DNA of 29,454 nucleotides from JBGCDD01 sp045105075. GTDB lineage: Bacteria; Pseudomonadota; Alphaproteobacteria; Rhodobacterales; Rhodobacteraceae. Location of the stretch: positions 1 to 29,454 of the forward strand of contig JBGCDD010000216.1 in assembly GCA_045105075.1 (NCBI GenBank). The letters run 5' to 3'. Position 1 is the first letter of the stretch; the number at the start of each line of letters is the position of its first letter. Below, one piece after another: positions 6,186 to 13,414 of this stretch. The translations under genes and the position numbers were made by a program. Under the pieces are notes generated by a model, which ran no database searches, was not told where the DNA came from, and saw only the letters and a list, made by a program, of their open reading frames with translations.

Positions 6186-8383
6186 CCGATTTTACCATGA
6201 CCAAGGACGCCGCAGGCGTTGCAACCATCACCTGGGACGTGCCGGGCAAGTCGATGAACGTCATGTCCATCGAGGGCCTGGGCGAGCTGGAGGCCTGCAT
6301 CGACGATGCCCTGGCCGACGACGCCGTCAAAGGCGTTGTCATCACGTCAGGCAAGGACGGCTCGTTCGCGGGGGGCATGGATTTGAACCTGCTGGCGGTG
6401 ATGAAAGAGCGCGCCGGCGATAACCCGGCGCGCGGGCTGTTTGAGGGCACGATGCAAATGCACGCCCTGCTGCGCAAAATCGAGCGCGCCGGCATGGACC
6501 CCAAAACCAACAAAGGCGGCAAACCGATTGCGGCCGCCCTGCCCGGCACTGCCGCTGGCATCGGACTGGAGCTGCCGCTGGCGACGCATCGTACTTTTGT
6601 GGCCGACAATCCCAAGGCGCGTATTGGCCTGCCTGAAATCATGGTCGGCATCTTTCCCGGTGCGGGCGGCACCACGCGTTTGGTGCGCAAGTTGGGCGCT
6701 ATGGGCGCGTCGCCGTTTCTGCTTGAGGGCAAGATGGTTGATCCCAAAAAGGCCAAGGCCGGTGGGTTGGTTGACGAAGTTGTTGGTGACCCTGTTGCTG
6801 CCGCGCGCGAATGGGTTTTGAATGCCAAAGACGCCGATCTGGTCAAACCGTGGGACGCCAAAGGCTATAAAATGCCCGGCGGCGCGCCCTATCACCCTGC
6901 TGGTTTCAAGACCTTTGTCGGCGCCCGTGCCATGGTGCTGAGCAAGACCCAAGGCGCGTTTCCGGCCCACAAGGCCCTGCTGAGCGCGGTCTATGCGGGC
7001 GCGCTGGTGCCGTTTGACACCGCGCTCAAGATCGAGGCGCGCTGGTTCACCAATGTGTTGATGAACCCAAGTTCGGGCGCGATGATCCGCTCGCTGTTCC
7101 TGAACAAGGAAGCGTTGGAAAAAGGCGCGGTGCGCCCCAAAGACGTGTCGGATCAACGGGTCAAGAAGCTGGGCGTGCTGGGTGCCGGAATGATGGGCGC
7201 GGGCATCGCGCTGGTCAGTGCGCAGGCCGGAATTGAGGTGGTGCTGGTTGATCGCGATCAGGAAAGTGCCGACAAGGGCAAAACCTATTCCGCCAGCTAC
7301 ATGGACAAGGGCATCGCGCGCAAAAAGGCCACGCCTGAAAAGAAAGAGGCGCTGTTGAACCTGATCACGGCCACGCCGGATCTGGACAAGCTCAAGGACT
7401 GCGATCTGATCATCGAAGCGGTGTTTGAGGACATGGAGGTCAAGGCGGAGATCACCAAAAAGGTCGAAGCGATCATTTCGGACGACTGTATCTTTGCCTC
7501 CAACACCTCGACGCTGCCGATTTCGGAACTGGCCAAAGCGTCAAACAGCCCCGACAAGTTCATCGGCATCCACTTCTTCTCACCGGTTGAGAAAATGCTG
7601 CTGGTCGAAATCATCAAGGGCGATCAGACCGGGTCGGTCGCCGTGGCCAAATCGCTGGATTACGTGCGCCAGATCCGCAAGACGCCGATTGTTGTCAATG
7701 ACGCGCGCTTTTTCTATGCCAACCGCTGCATCATTCCTTATGGCGGCGAGGCGACGCGCATGGTCACCGAAGGTGTGGCGCCTGTGCTGATCGACAATGC
7801 CGCGCGCCAGTTGGGCTTTCCCGTGGGTCCGATCCAATTGGGCGACGAGACCAGCATCGATCTGGCCACCAAGATCATGCGCGCCACCAAGGCCGCGATG
7901 GGCAACGCCTACCCCGCCTCCGAAGCCGATGATCTGATCGTCTGGATGGAGGAAAAGGGCCGTCTCGGACGCAAGGCCAATGCTGGTTACTTCGACTATG
8001 ACGACAAAGGAAAACGCACCGGCTACTGGCCTGGCATCCACGACAAGTATCCGCTGGCCGAAGACCAGCCTGATCTGATCGAAGTGCAGGAACGGCTGAT
8101 GTTTGCCCAAGTCCTGGAGGCCGTGCGCGCGTTGGAAGAAGGCGTGCTGGAAGACATCCGCGAAGGCGATGTGGGCGCTATTTTGGGCTGGGGCTTTGCA
8201 CCATGGTCCGGTGGCCCGTTCAGCTGGCTTGATATCATCGGCGCGCCTTATGCCGCCGAACGCTGCGATCAACTGACGGCCAAATACGGCGAGCGCTTTG
8301 CCTGCCCCGCCCTGTTGCGCGAAATGGCAGACAAGGGCGAAACGTTTTACGGGCGCTTTTCCGATGCCGCAGAGGCCGCCTGA
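6182..8383 (+). CDS. fadJ: Bifunctional enoyl-CoA hydratase / 3-hydroxyacyl-CoA dehydrogenase
   Basis: A 733-residue FadB/FadJ-type alpha subunit catalysing hydration of trans-2-enoyl-CoA and NAD-dependent oxidation of the 3-hydroxy product. N-terminal crotonase domain (about 1-200): oxyanion-hole FAGGMDLN, and the two catalytic Glu in GIGLE (Glu130) and GLPEIMVGIFPGAGG (Glu152). From about residue 325: Rossmann fold LGVLGAGMMGAGIA, DLIIEAVFEDMEVK, SNTSTLPI, and catalytic His in GIHFFSPVEKM. Two 3HCDH C-terminal domains follow, the last including ILGWGFAPWSGGPFSWLD. Length matches the family. Starts by ATGA overlap with the preceding gene and ends the cluster before a strong terminator. The name fadB would do equally well. 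Confidence 0.97.
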   Translation: MTDFTMTKDAAGVATITWDVPGKSMNVMSIEGLGELEACIDDALADDAVKGVVITSGKDGSFAGGMDLNLLAVMKERAGDNPARGLFEGTMQMHALLRKIERAGMDPKTNKGGKPIAAALPGTAAGIGLELPLATHRTFVADNPKARIGLPEIMVGIFPGAGGTTRLVRKLGAMGASPFLLEGKMVDPKKAKAGGLVDEVVGDPVAAAREWVLNAKDADLVKPWDAKGYKMPGGAPYHPAGFKTFVGARAMVLSKTQGAFPAHKALLSAVYAGALVPFDTALKIEARWFTNVLMNPSSGAMIRSLFLNKEALEKGAVRPKDVSDQRVKKLGVLGAGMMGAGIALVSAQAGIEVVLVDRDQESADKGKTYSASYMDKGIARKKATPEKKEALLNLITATPDLDKLKDCDLIIEAVFEDMEVKAEITKKVEAIISDDCIFASNTSTLPISELAKASNSPDKFIGIHFFSPVEKMLLVEIIKGDQTGSVAVAKSLDYVRQIRKTPIVVNDARFFYANRCIIPYGGEATRMVTEGVAPVLIDNAARQLGFPVGPIQLGDETSIDLATKIMRATKAAMGNAYPASEADDLIVWMEEKGRLGRKANAGYFDYDDKGKRTGYWPGIHDKYPLAEDQPDLIEVQERLMFAQVLEAVRALEEGVLEDIREGDVGAILGWGFAPWSGGPFSWLDIIGAPYAAERCDQLTAKYGERFACPALLREMADKGETFYGRFSDAAEAA

Positions 8384-8388
8384 AACAC

Positions 8389-8418
8389 CTGTTTTTTAAC
8401 GGCCAATTGGCCAAACAG
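8389..8418 (+). repeat. Palindrome GGCCAATTGGCC with flanking inverted arms after fadJ
   Basis: A perfect 12-bp palindrome (8401-8412) lies 17 bases after the fadJ stop. CTGTTT (8389-8394) and AAACAG (8413-8418) add a further paired arm with a 6-base bulge. It may be a first, weaker termination or decay hairpin before the strong terminator, or a protein-binding site. Confidence 0.5.
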
Positions 8419-8442
8419 AAAAATAGTTAACAAAAGATTAAC

Positions 8443-8473
8443 CGCCCCGCAGAAATGTGGGGCGATTTTTTTT
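8443..8473 (+). terminator. Rho-independent terminator of the beta-oxidation cluster
   Basis: Nine-base-pair stem CGCCCCGCA (8443-8451) / TGTGGGGCG (8456-8464) with one G-U pair and a GAAA tetraloop, followed by A and eight T (8466-8473). This is the clearest terminator in the window and closes the transcription unit ending in fadJ. Confidence 0.9.
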
Positions 8474-8716
8474 GTTTCTATTTGAGATACAATCTAGACG
8501 CGCCACGCAACTTGCCATAACGTCATTGAATAATAAACAACCCTAGGTCGTATCTGATTTTTGTTTAACGACTTTTCGCGAAGCGCTTGTGGGCGCGTTT
8601 TGGTTTTCTTTCGCACCTTCAGATCTCGATCCAACTTCGCTTTGCGCATCAGTAACATCTGAAACGCTGGCTATGTGTTTTAAACCTCAATTAAATAATA
8701 AAACGCGAGCAGAACT

Positions 8717-9190
8717 ATGGTAGATTTTCCTGATATACTTGACCAATTAACCGAAGAGCTTATCGATCTTTCGCGCCACCGAGTCCCCCCGGATTCGCTT
8801 GATCGAGCAAGCCATGGGTTTTTTGATCTTTATCTGGCTTATCGGCGCGGGCTGGATCGAATGGACAGCGCCGAACTTGAGAAATTCCTGCACAGTACCG
8901 TCAGGTTAATGAAACGATCCTTGCCACAATTGAATGCGCATCTGAATTCTCATATTGAAGATACGCTCAGCTTGTCTTTGGACGGCCCCGATTGGGTTGA
9001 GGCGTGCAGAATGCGCACGACCCTGGAGGGCATCAAGGAGCTCTATGGGCCGCATCTGCCGGTTGCGCGGCTTGTGCCAGACCCGGATGAGCTGGACGAT
9101 ATGATGCGCGTGGTTTGTGAAGATGTGCCCTCTTCTGGGCGCGAGCAGGCACAATTCCCGCTATCGCATTGGTGGTGGGACGCGGCCTGA
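8717..9190 (+). CDS. Orphan hypothetical protein, acidic and mostly helical
   Basis: A 157-residue protein not recognised as any family. It is acidic and helix-rich: DILDQLTEELIDLSRHRVPP, a Tyr/Phe-rich helix GFFDLYLAYRRGLDRMDSAE, then STVRLMKRSLPQLNAHLNSH and EACRMRTTLEGIKELYG. No signal peptide or membrane segment. The tail ends in HWWWDAA. The ribosome site is weak (GAGCAGAACT before ATG 8717) and the gene follows an AT-rich upstream region, so expression may be low or conditional. It stands alone and converges with the Hint gene (13-base gap). Sustained frame and normal codon use support it as real. Confidence 0.72.
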   Translation: MVDFPDILDQLTEELIDLSRHRVPPDSLDRASHGFFDLYLAYRRGLDRMDSAELEKFLHSTVRLMKRSLPQLNAHLNSHIEDTLSLSLDGPDWVEACRMRTTLEGIKELYGPHLPVARLVPDPDELDDMMRVVCEDVPSSGREQAQFPLSHWWWDAA

Positions 9191-9203
9191 GCCCCGCCGA
9201 GCA

Positions 9204-9884
9204 TCACCCCGGATTGAACAGCAGATGATCCTCGGGCGGCTCGCACACCAGCGGCCCGCCCGTCATCTGCGCCATCAAGTCCTGAACAAGGCAATGGGCG
9301 TTGATCGGATCAAGCACATCATAGAGCCCTTCCCCCGGATGTGCCGAATCGAGCAGAATTCGGCGCGGCCGGGGGCAATAAGCCAGCAAACCACCATCAA
9401 CGTAGACAACTTCGTCTTCCTCGAACGCCAGTGTGATGACATCCAGATGATCCAGCGGGGTGCAATCAACCACACCGGGCAGGCCAACCATCATCCCGGC
9501 CGGGATCACAGCAAACGGATCCCCCACGGCATCTGCTGCCGTATCACATTCCACCAAAATCCCCTGATCGGGCATCATCCAAACATCCGCGCGCGTGTTG
9601 AACGCACCCTGACAGAACCGGATAGGTTGTTGGTCTTTGGGCAAAATATGCTCAGGCGCCAGATAAACCTCGTGCTGAATATCGACAATGCGCTTCATGC
9701 CGTGATCAAATGTCAAAACGCTGTCGCCCACCGACAGAGTTTCAACCCGGCGCCATCCCAAATTTGACGCCACATGCGTGCCATTTAAAAATCCGGAATA
9801 TCCGGTGATCAATGTTTTGTCCCAAGCGGTCCCGCGCTTTGGCACAAGTGGTCTGGTGTCAGACCCCTGTCTCCACGTCATCAT
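9204..9884 (-). CDS. Hint-domain protein without the catalytic cysteine
   Basis: A 226-residue protein beginning at the double ATG at 9884, with AAGGGA upstream. Residues 31-70 (GFLNGTHVASNLGWRRVETL, then SVGDSVLTFDHGMKRI) match the hedgehog/intein-type Hint entry block (normally C-x-x-x-GT, then GW-x-x-VE-x-L-x-x-GD-x-V-x-T-x-D). The first position, the nucleophilic Cys in inteins, is Gly31 here, so self-splicing is not expected. QPIRFCQGAFN and PAGMMVGLPGVVDC lie downstream, as in Roseobacter-type Hint_2 proteins. No secretion signal seen. Function unknown; such domains often occur in surface or secreted proteins of this group. It lies 170 bases downstream of the sulfotransferase gene on the same strand. 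Confidence 0.8.
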   Translation of the reverse strand: MMTWRQGSDTRPLVPKRGTAWDKTLITGYSGFLNGTHVASNLGWRRVETLSVGDSVLTFDHGMKRIVDIQHEVYLAPEHILPKDQQPIRFCQGAFNTRADVWMMPDQGILVECDTAADAVGDPFAVIPAGMMVGLPGVVDCTPLDHLDVITLAFEEDEVVYVDGGLLAYCPRPRRILLDSAHPGEGLYDVLDPINAHCLVQDLMAQMTGGPLVCEPPEDHLLFNPG

Positions 9885-9911
9885 CCTATCGTTCCCTTGT
9901 CTGTCTCATGT

Positions 9912-9930
9912 TCCGATTTTTCGGATTTTT
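9912..9930 (+). terminator. Weak hairpin plus T-run, terminator-like on + strand
   Basis: TCCGA (9912-9916) and TCGGA (9921-9925) pair across TTTT and are followed by TTTTT. No + strand gene ends nearby; it lies just upstream of the - strand Hint gene, so it may instead be part of that promoter region. Low confidence as a functional terminator. Confidence 0.2.
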
Positions 9931-10054
9931 CCTTTGACAAGATCACTAGGCCTGATTCGCTGGCCAGATATGGGTCGGAATTAAGACAGGAGTCTGGCAT
10001 TGTTCAGACCATTGGCACAAATTTGCCGATCGATAATAATTGTTTTGAACTGAG

Positions 10055-10714
10055 CTACAAATTCACTGAATCGAACGTGTACCCAAAATCTGAAATGTCC
10101 CGGGCACAGGCTTTCGCAACTTGTTCGGCCAATTCAGTTGAATAATAAGACCTATGGTCTCGATTGCGATCTGATGTGTTTAACACCGGCAATTCAAATT
10201 TAAATCCAAGGTGATCAAACAAAGCGGCTGCGTCCTGGGCGAAAGCCTCAATACGCACGAAGGCGTTGCATTGAATGCGTCCATCGCTGCGCTGCATATA
10301 GGACGCGGCCGGATTGGCATGCAGCGCGGCCAAAGTCTGATTATGTCCGGCAAACCCGTCAAAAGACATCGACTTGGCCAATTCAACCGATGGGTGATCG
10401 AAATCCTGCGTCAACAGCCAGTGATAATAGCTGACCAGCCGATCCCACGGATTGCGCACAACCGTGAACGCAAACAATCCGTCCAGTGTGGTATCGGGAA
10501 CCAGCCCCTCGATATCGCCCAAGGTCGCGTGCTTCCACAGGCGCCCAGCTGTGGCCATGCCCTGCACCCGGTGGCGGCGACGGCGCGCTTTGGGCGTGTC
10601 GCCCAGCATAATGTCGTCCTTCATCGCCCGCGCCTCCAGCGCCATCGCAACGGATGTGCCGCCGGTTTTGGGGATGTGAACAAAAACAAAGCGTCGCCCG
10701 GTGCTGAGGATCAT
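10055..10714 (-). CDS. Sulfotransferase-family protein (sulfotransferase family 2-like)
   Basis: A 219-residue protein. RRFVFVHIPKTGGTSVAMAL (about 7-26) is the 5'-phosphosulfate-binding loop of PAPS-dependent sulfotransferases, and FTVVRNPWDRLVSYYHWLL (about 83-101) is the 3'-phosphate-binding motif. No signal peptide or membrane anchor, so cytoplasmic or peripheral. The acceptor (polysaccharide, lipid or small molecule) cannot be told. Start at ATG 10714: its AGGGGG ribosome site overlaps the TAG stop of the transporter gene 9 bases upstream, so the two are cotranscribed and probably coupled. Exporter plus sulfotransferase could mean a sulfated product leaves the cell, which is inference. 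Confidence 0.85.
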   Translation of the reverse strand: MILSTGRRFVFVHIPKTGGTSVAMALEARAMKDDIMLGDTPKARRRRHRVQGMATAGRLWKHATLGDIEGLVPDTTLDGLFAFTVVRNPWDRLVSYYHWLLTQDFDHPSVELAKSMSFDGFAGHNQTLAALHANPAASYMQRSDGRIQCNAFVRIEAFAQDAAALFDHLGFKFELPVLNTSDRNRDHRSYYSTELAEQVAKACARDISDFGYTFDSVNL

Positions 10715-10723
10715 GACCGCCCC

Positions 10724-11632
10724 CTATTTCGCGCGCAACGCAATGATGATGCCAGCGCAGGCGATGCAGCCGATGCCAAAGATCTGCCAGCCCCCGACGG
10801 TTTGCCCAAACGCGAGATAGGCAAACAGCGGGCCAAAGATCATCACCGAATACTCAAAGACCGACACATATGACGGCTCGCCCAGCTGATAGGCCTTGAT
10901 GATCAAAAACACCCCGATCACCGAGCCGACAGCCTGCAACACCACCAGCGGCATCACATCGATAATCGGCCAGACCCAGCCCCGCGTGACAAACCCATCT
11001 GGCCCCGCCACCGACGCGAGCGGCCAGATCGAAAGCACCACCAACCCCAGCGCGCCGAAAGTGCCCAGTGTCACCCACATGCCTGCCAACATGGTGATCG
11101 TGCTTTCTCGTGCGCAAATCGTGCGCGTGGCTATGGCGCTGAGCGCGTAAAAGAAGCCGCCCGCCATCGGAATCATCACCTTTAGGTCAAGATCCGATGG
11201 GTTGGGCTGCAACACCAGTAAGATGCCCACAAACCCCAACAAAACCGCGCAGATCCGCCAGGGCCCGATGCGCTGTTTCATCACCAGCGCGGTGATCAGC
11301 AAAATGAAGATCGGCGAGGTAAACAACCCGCCCAGCGCCTGCGCAATCGGCATCAAAGCCAGCGCGCTGAAATAAAACAACATGGAAACACCGACCAGCA
11401 GACTGCGCACGGCCACCGCCCACAATCGCACCGGGCGCAATGTGCCGAGCCCCAACAGCGACAACCCCGCCACCAGCGGCAGCGCCATCAGCGCGCGCAC
11501 GAAATGGAATTGCCACAACCCGATCTGATCGGCCACGCGCACAATATAGTTGTCGATCACGCCGATGATCGCCATCGCGGCGATCATCACCAGCGCGGCG
11601 GTCAAGATTCTGTCGGGGCCAGGGTGCGTCAT
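10724..11632 (-). CDS. DMT-superfamily (EamA-type) transporter
   Basis: A 302-residue inner-membrane protein with about ten hydrophobic segments in two EamA repeats. Repeat 1 runs from about residue 8 (ILTAALVMIAAMAIIGVIDN) to about 135, repeat 2 from about 148 (MIPMAGGFFYALSAIATRTI) to the end. LGGLFTSPIFILLITALVMK and EPSYVSVFEYSVMIFGPLFA are the usual segments near the repeat ends. The start is ATG 11632 (MTHPGPDRIL), behind GGAAAGAGC; the frame stays open far upstream against the acyl-CoA synthetase gene, but that part is antisense shadow. Family members export metabolites or amino acids; substrate unknown. First gene of the unit with the sulfotransferase. Confidence 0.9.
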   Translation of the reverse strand: MTHPGPDRILTAALVMIAAMAIIGVIDNYIVRVADQIGLWQFHFVRALMALPLVAGLSLLGLGTLRPVRLWAVAVRSLLVGVSMLFYFSALALMPIAQALGGLFTSPIFILLITALVMKQRIGPWRICAVLLGFVGILLVLQPNPSDLDLKVMIPMAGGFFYALSAIATRTICARESTITMLAGMWVTLGTFGALGLVVLSIWPLASVAGPDGFVTRGWVWPIIDVMPLVVLQAVGSVIGVFLIIKAYQLGEPSYVSVFEYSVMIFGPLFAYLAFGQTVGGWQIFGIGCIACAGIIIALRAK

Positions 11633-11650
11633 GCTCTTTCCATCGCGTGC

Positions 11651-11675
11651 GTCTCGGCGCACACTTGTGCGAGAC
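11651..11675. promoter_or_regulatory. Inverted repeat in the divergent promoter region
   Basis: GTCTCG(GCG)CAC and GTGCGAGAC form a 9-bp inverted repeat with a 3-base bulge around ACTT, midway between the divergent starts at 11632 and 11702. Position suits an operator controlling one or both genes. Regulator unknown. Confidence 0.4.
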
Positions 11676-11701
11676 ACGACACCAGATAGGGAGGCTTTGC
11701 A

Positions 11702-13330
11702 ATGGGCTGGATGGCGGATGAAACCGGGCTGGAGAAAAACGCAGCCAATTATGTGCCCCTGACGCCGCTGTCGCATTTGCGTCGTGCGGCCCAGGTTTTT
11801 GCCGATGATATGGCCGTGGTCTATGGTGATCACCGCAAAACCTATGCGCAATATCACGCGCGCTGTTCGCAATTGGCCTCTGGGTTGGCTGGGCTTGGGG
11901 TGGCGCCGGGCGATGTTGTGGCCACGCTGACCCCCAACCTGCCGGCTCAGGCCGAGGCGCATTTTGGCGTGCCCGCTTGCGGCGCGGTTTTGAACACTAT
12001 CAACATCCGCCTGGATGTGGACACGATCGCCTATATCTTTGAGCACGGTGAAGCCAAGGTGGTGCTGGTCGACACTCAGTTTCTGGACGTCGCCGAGGCC
12101 GCCTGCGCACGCATGGACGCCACCAAACCATTGCTGATCGAAGTTCCCGACCCCCACGGTGGTTTCACGGCCACCGGACGGCACCAGACCTATGAGGGTC
12201 TGCTGGCCAGCGGTGATGCGGCGTTTGACTGGATCATGCCGCTGGACGAATGGGAAAGCATCGCGCTGAATTACACTTCGGGCACCACGGGGCGGCCCAA
12301 GGGCGTTGTGACCCATCACCGCGGCTCGTATCTGATGACCATGGGCACGGTGATCAGCTGGCGCATGGTGGTCAAACCGCGCTACCTGACGATTGTGCCG
12401 CTGTTTCATTGCAACGGCTGGAACCACACCTGGATGATGCCTGTGCTGGGTGGCACGGTGGTGTGTTGCCGCGACATCACCGCCCCTGCGATCTATGACG
12501 CCATTGCCAATGAAAAGGTCACCCATTTCGGCGGGGCGCCCATCGTGTTGAACATGATCGTCAATGCCCCCGAAGATCAGCGCCTGCCCTTTGATCACAC
12601 GGTCGAGGTGTTCACAGCCGGCGCGCCCCCGGCCCCGGCGACTCTGTCCAAGATCGAAAAGCTGGGCTTTCATGTCACCCAGGTCTACGGGCTGACCGAA
12701 ACCTATGGCCATGTCACTGAATGTCTGTGGAAGGGCGGCGATTGGGACGCATTGGATGACCCCGGGCGCGCGGCAATCAAGGCGCGACAGGGCGTGGCGT
12801 TTCCGATGATGGACCACATCACCGTGATGGATAACACGATGGGCCAAGTGCCGATGGATGGTGCTGTGCAAGGTGAAATCGTGATGCGCGGCAATGCGGT
12901 GATGAAAGGCTATTACAAGAACCCCAAGGCCACGGCCGAAAGCTTTGCGGGGGGCTATTTCCATTCCGGTGACATCGCCATTCAACACCCTGATGGCTAC
13001 ATCCAGATCGCCGACCGGGCCAAGGACATCATCATTTCAGGGGGCGAAAACATCTCGAGCGTCGAAGTCGAGGGCGTGTTAATGGCCCACCCGGATGTTT
13101 TGCTGGCCGCTGTGGTGGCCAAACCAGATGACAAATGGGGCGAAGTGCCTTGTGCCTTTGTTGAATTGAAGGACGGCACATCGCCGTCGCCCGAAGACCT
13201 GATTGCCTTTGCCCGCCAAACGCTGGCGGGTTTCAAGGCGCCCAAACAGGTGGTGTTCCAAGAGCTGCCCAAAACCTCAACCGGCAAGATCCAGAAGTTT
13301 GAGTTGCGCAAGCTCGCAGGCGCGTTGTGA
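11702..13330 (+). CDS. Acyl-CoA synthetase (AMP-forming)
   Basis: A 542-residue ANL-superfamily ligase activating a carboxylic acid via acyl-AMP to acyl-CoA. ATG 11702 follows GGGAGG. Seen: P-loop NYTSGTTGRPKGV (about 189-201), PLFHCNGW, VYGLTETYG (A5), YFHSGDIA (A7), IADRAKDIIISGGENISS (A8 hinge) and the catalytic Lys in PKTSTGKIQKF near the C-terminus. The N-terminus (NYVPLTPLSHLRRAAQVF) and overall pattern fit the PRK08162-like medium-chain/short-chain group. The NxCNGW segment differs from the methylmercaptopropionate ligase DmdB as I know it, so I do not call it dmdB. Divergent from the transporter gene; next gene starts about 85-100 bases on with its own promoter. Confidence 0.94.
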   Translation: MGWMADETGLEKNAANYVPLTPLSHLRRAAQVFADDMAVVYGDHRKTYAQYHARCSQLASGLAGLGVAPGDVVATLTPNLPAQAEAHFGVPACGAVLNTINIRLDVDTIAYIFEHGEAKVVLVDTQFLDVAEAACARMDATKPLLIEVPDPHGGFTATGRHQTYEGLLASGDAAFDWIMPLDEWESIALNYTSGTTGRPKGVVTHHRGSYLMTMGTVISWRMVVKPRYLTIVPLFHCNGWNHTWMMPVLGGTVVCCRDITAPAIYDAIANEKVTHFGGAPIVLNMIVNAPEDQRLPFDHTVEVFTAGAPPAPATLSKIEKLGFHVTQVYGLTETYGHVTECLWKGGDWDALDDPGRAAIKARQGVAFPMMDHITVMDNTMGQVPMDGAVQGEIVMRGNAVMKGYYKNPKATAESFAGGYFHSGDIAIQHPDGYIQIADRAKDIIISGGENISSVEVEGVLMAHPDVLLAAVVAKPDDKWGEVPCAFVELKDGTSPSPEDLIAFARQTLAGFKAPKQVVFQELPKTSTGKIQKFELRKLAGAL

Positions 13331-13366
13331 GGACGCGCGCGGCGTGATTTTCCCCGCGCAAGCCGT

Positions 13367-13396
13367 TTGCCCGCGCCCAAATCCGCGTGCTAGGGT
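13367..13396 (+). promoter_or_regulatory. Promoter-like boxes before the M48-like gene
   Basis: TTGCCC (13367-13372), 18 bases, TAGGGT (13391-13396). The same layout occurs at 24848-24877 (TTGGCA-N18-TAGGGT), both with a GCCCGCGCCC-like spacer. This places a transcription start near 13403. Confidence 0.5.
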
Positions 13397-13414
13397 CGCC
13401 AAAACATCGCAGGC

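Larger units (their letters stand above)
8384..8716 (+). other. 333-base AT-rich intergenic region after fadJ
   Basis: Contains the palindrome at 8389-8418, the terminator at 8443-8473, and an AT-rich remainder (about 8474-8716) with an AAGCGCTT palindrome (8581-8588). The lower GC fits a promoter region for the gene at 8717, but no convincing -35/-10 pair stands out and I see no open frame or RNA gene. Confidence 0.6.

Noticed and set aside
11633..12988. Apparent 450-residue N-terminal extension of the EamA transporter
   Set aside because: It is antisense to the acyl-CoA synthetase; the true start at 11632 has a ribosome site and the usual short N-terminus.
11702..13330. DmdB (methylmercaptopropionate-CoA ligase), suggested by the nearby DmdC-subfamily dehydrogenase
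   Set aside because: N-terminus and A3-A5 region fit another acyl-CoA synthetase group as I know them, and it is in a separate transcription unit 10 kb away.
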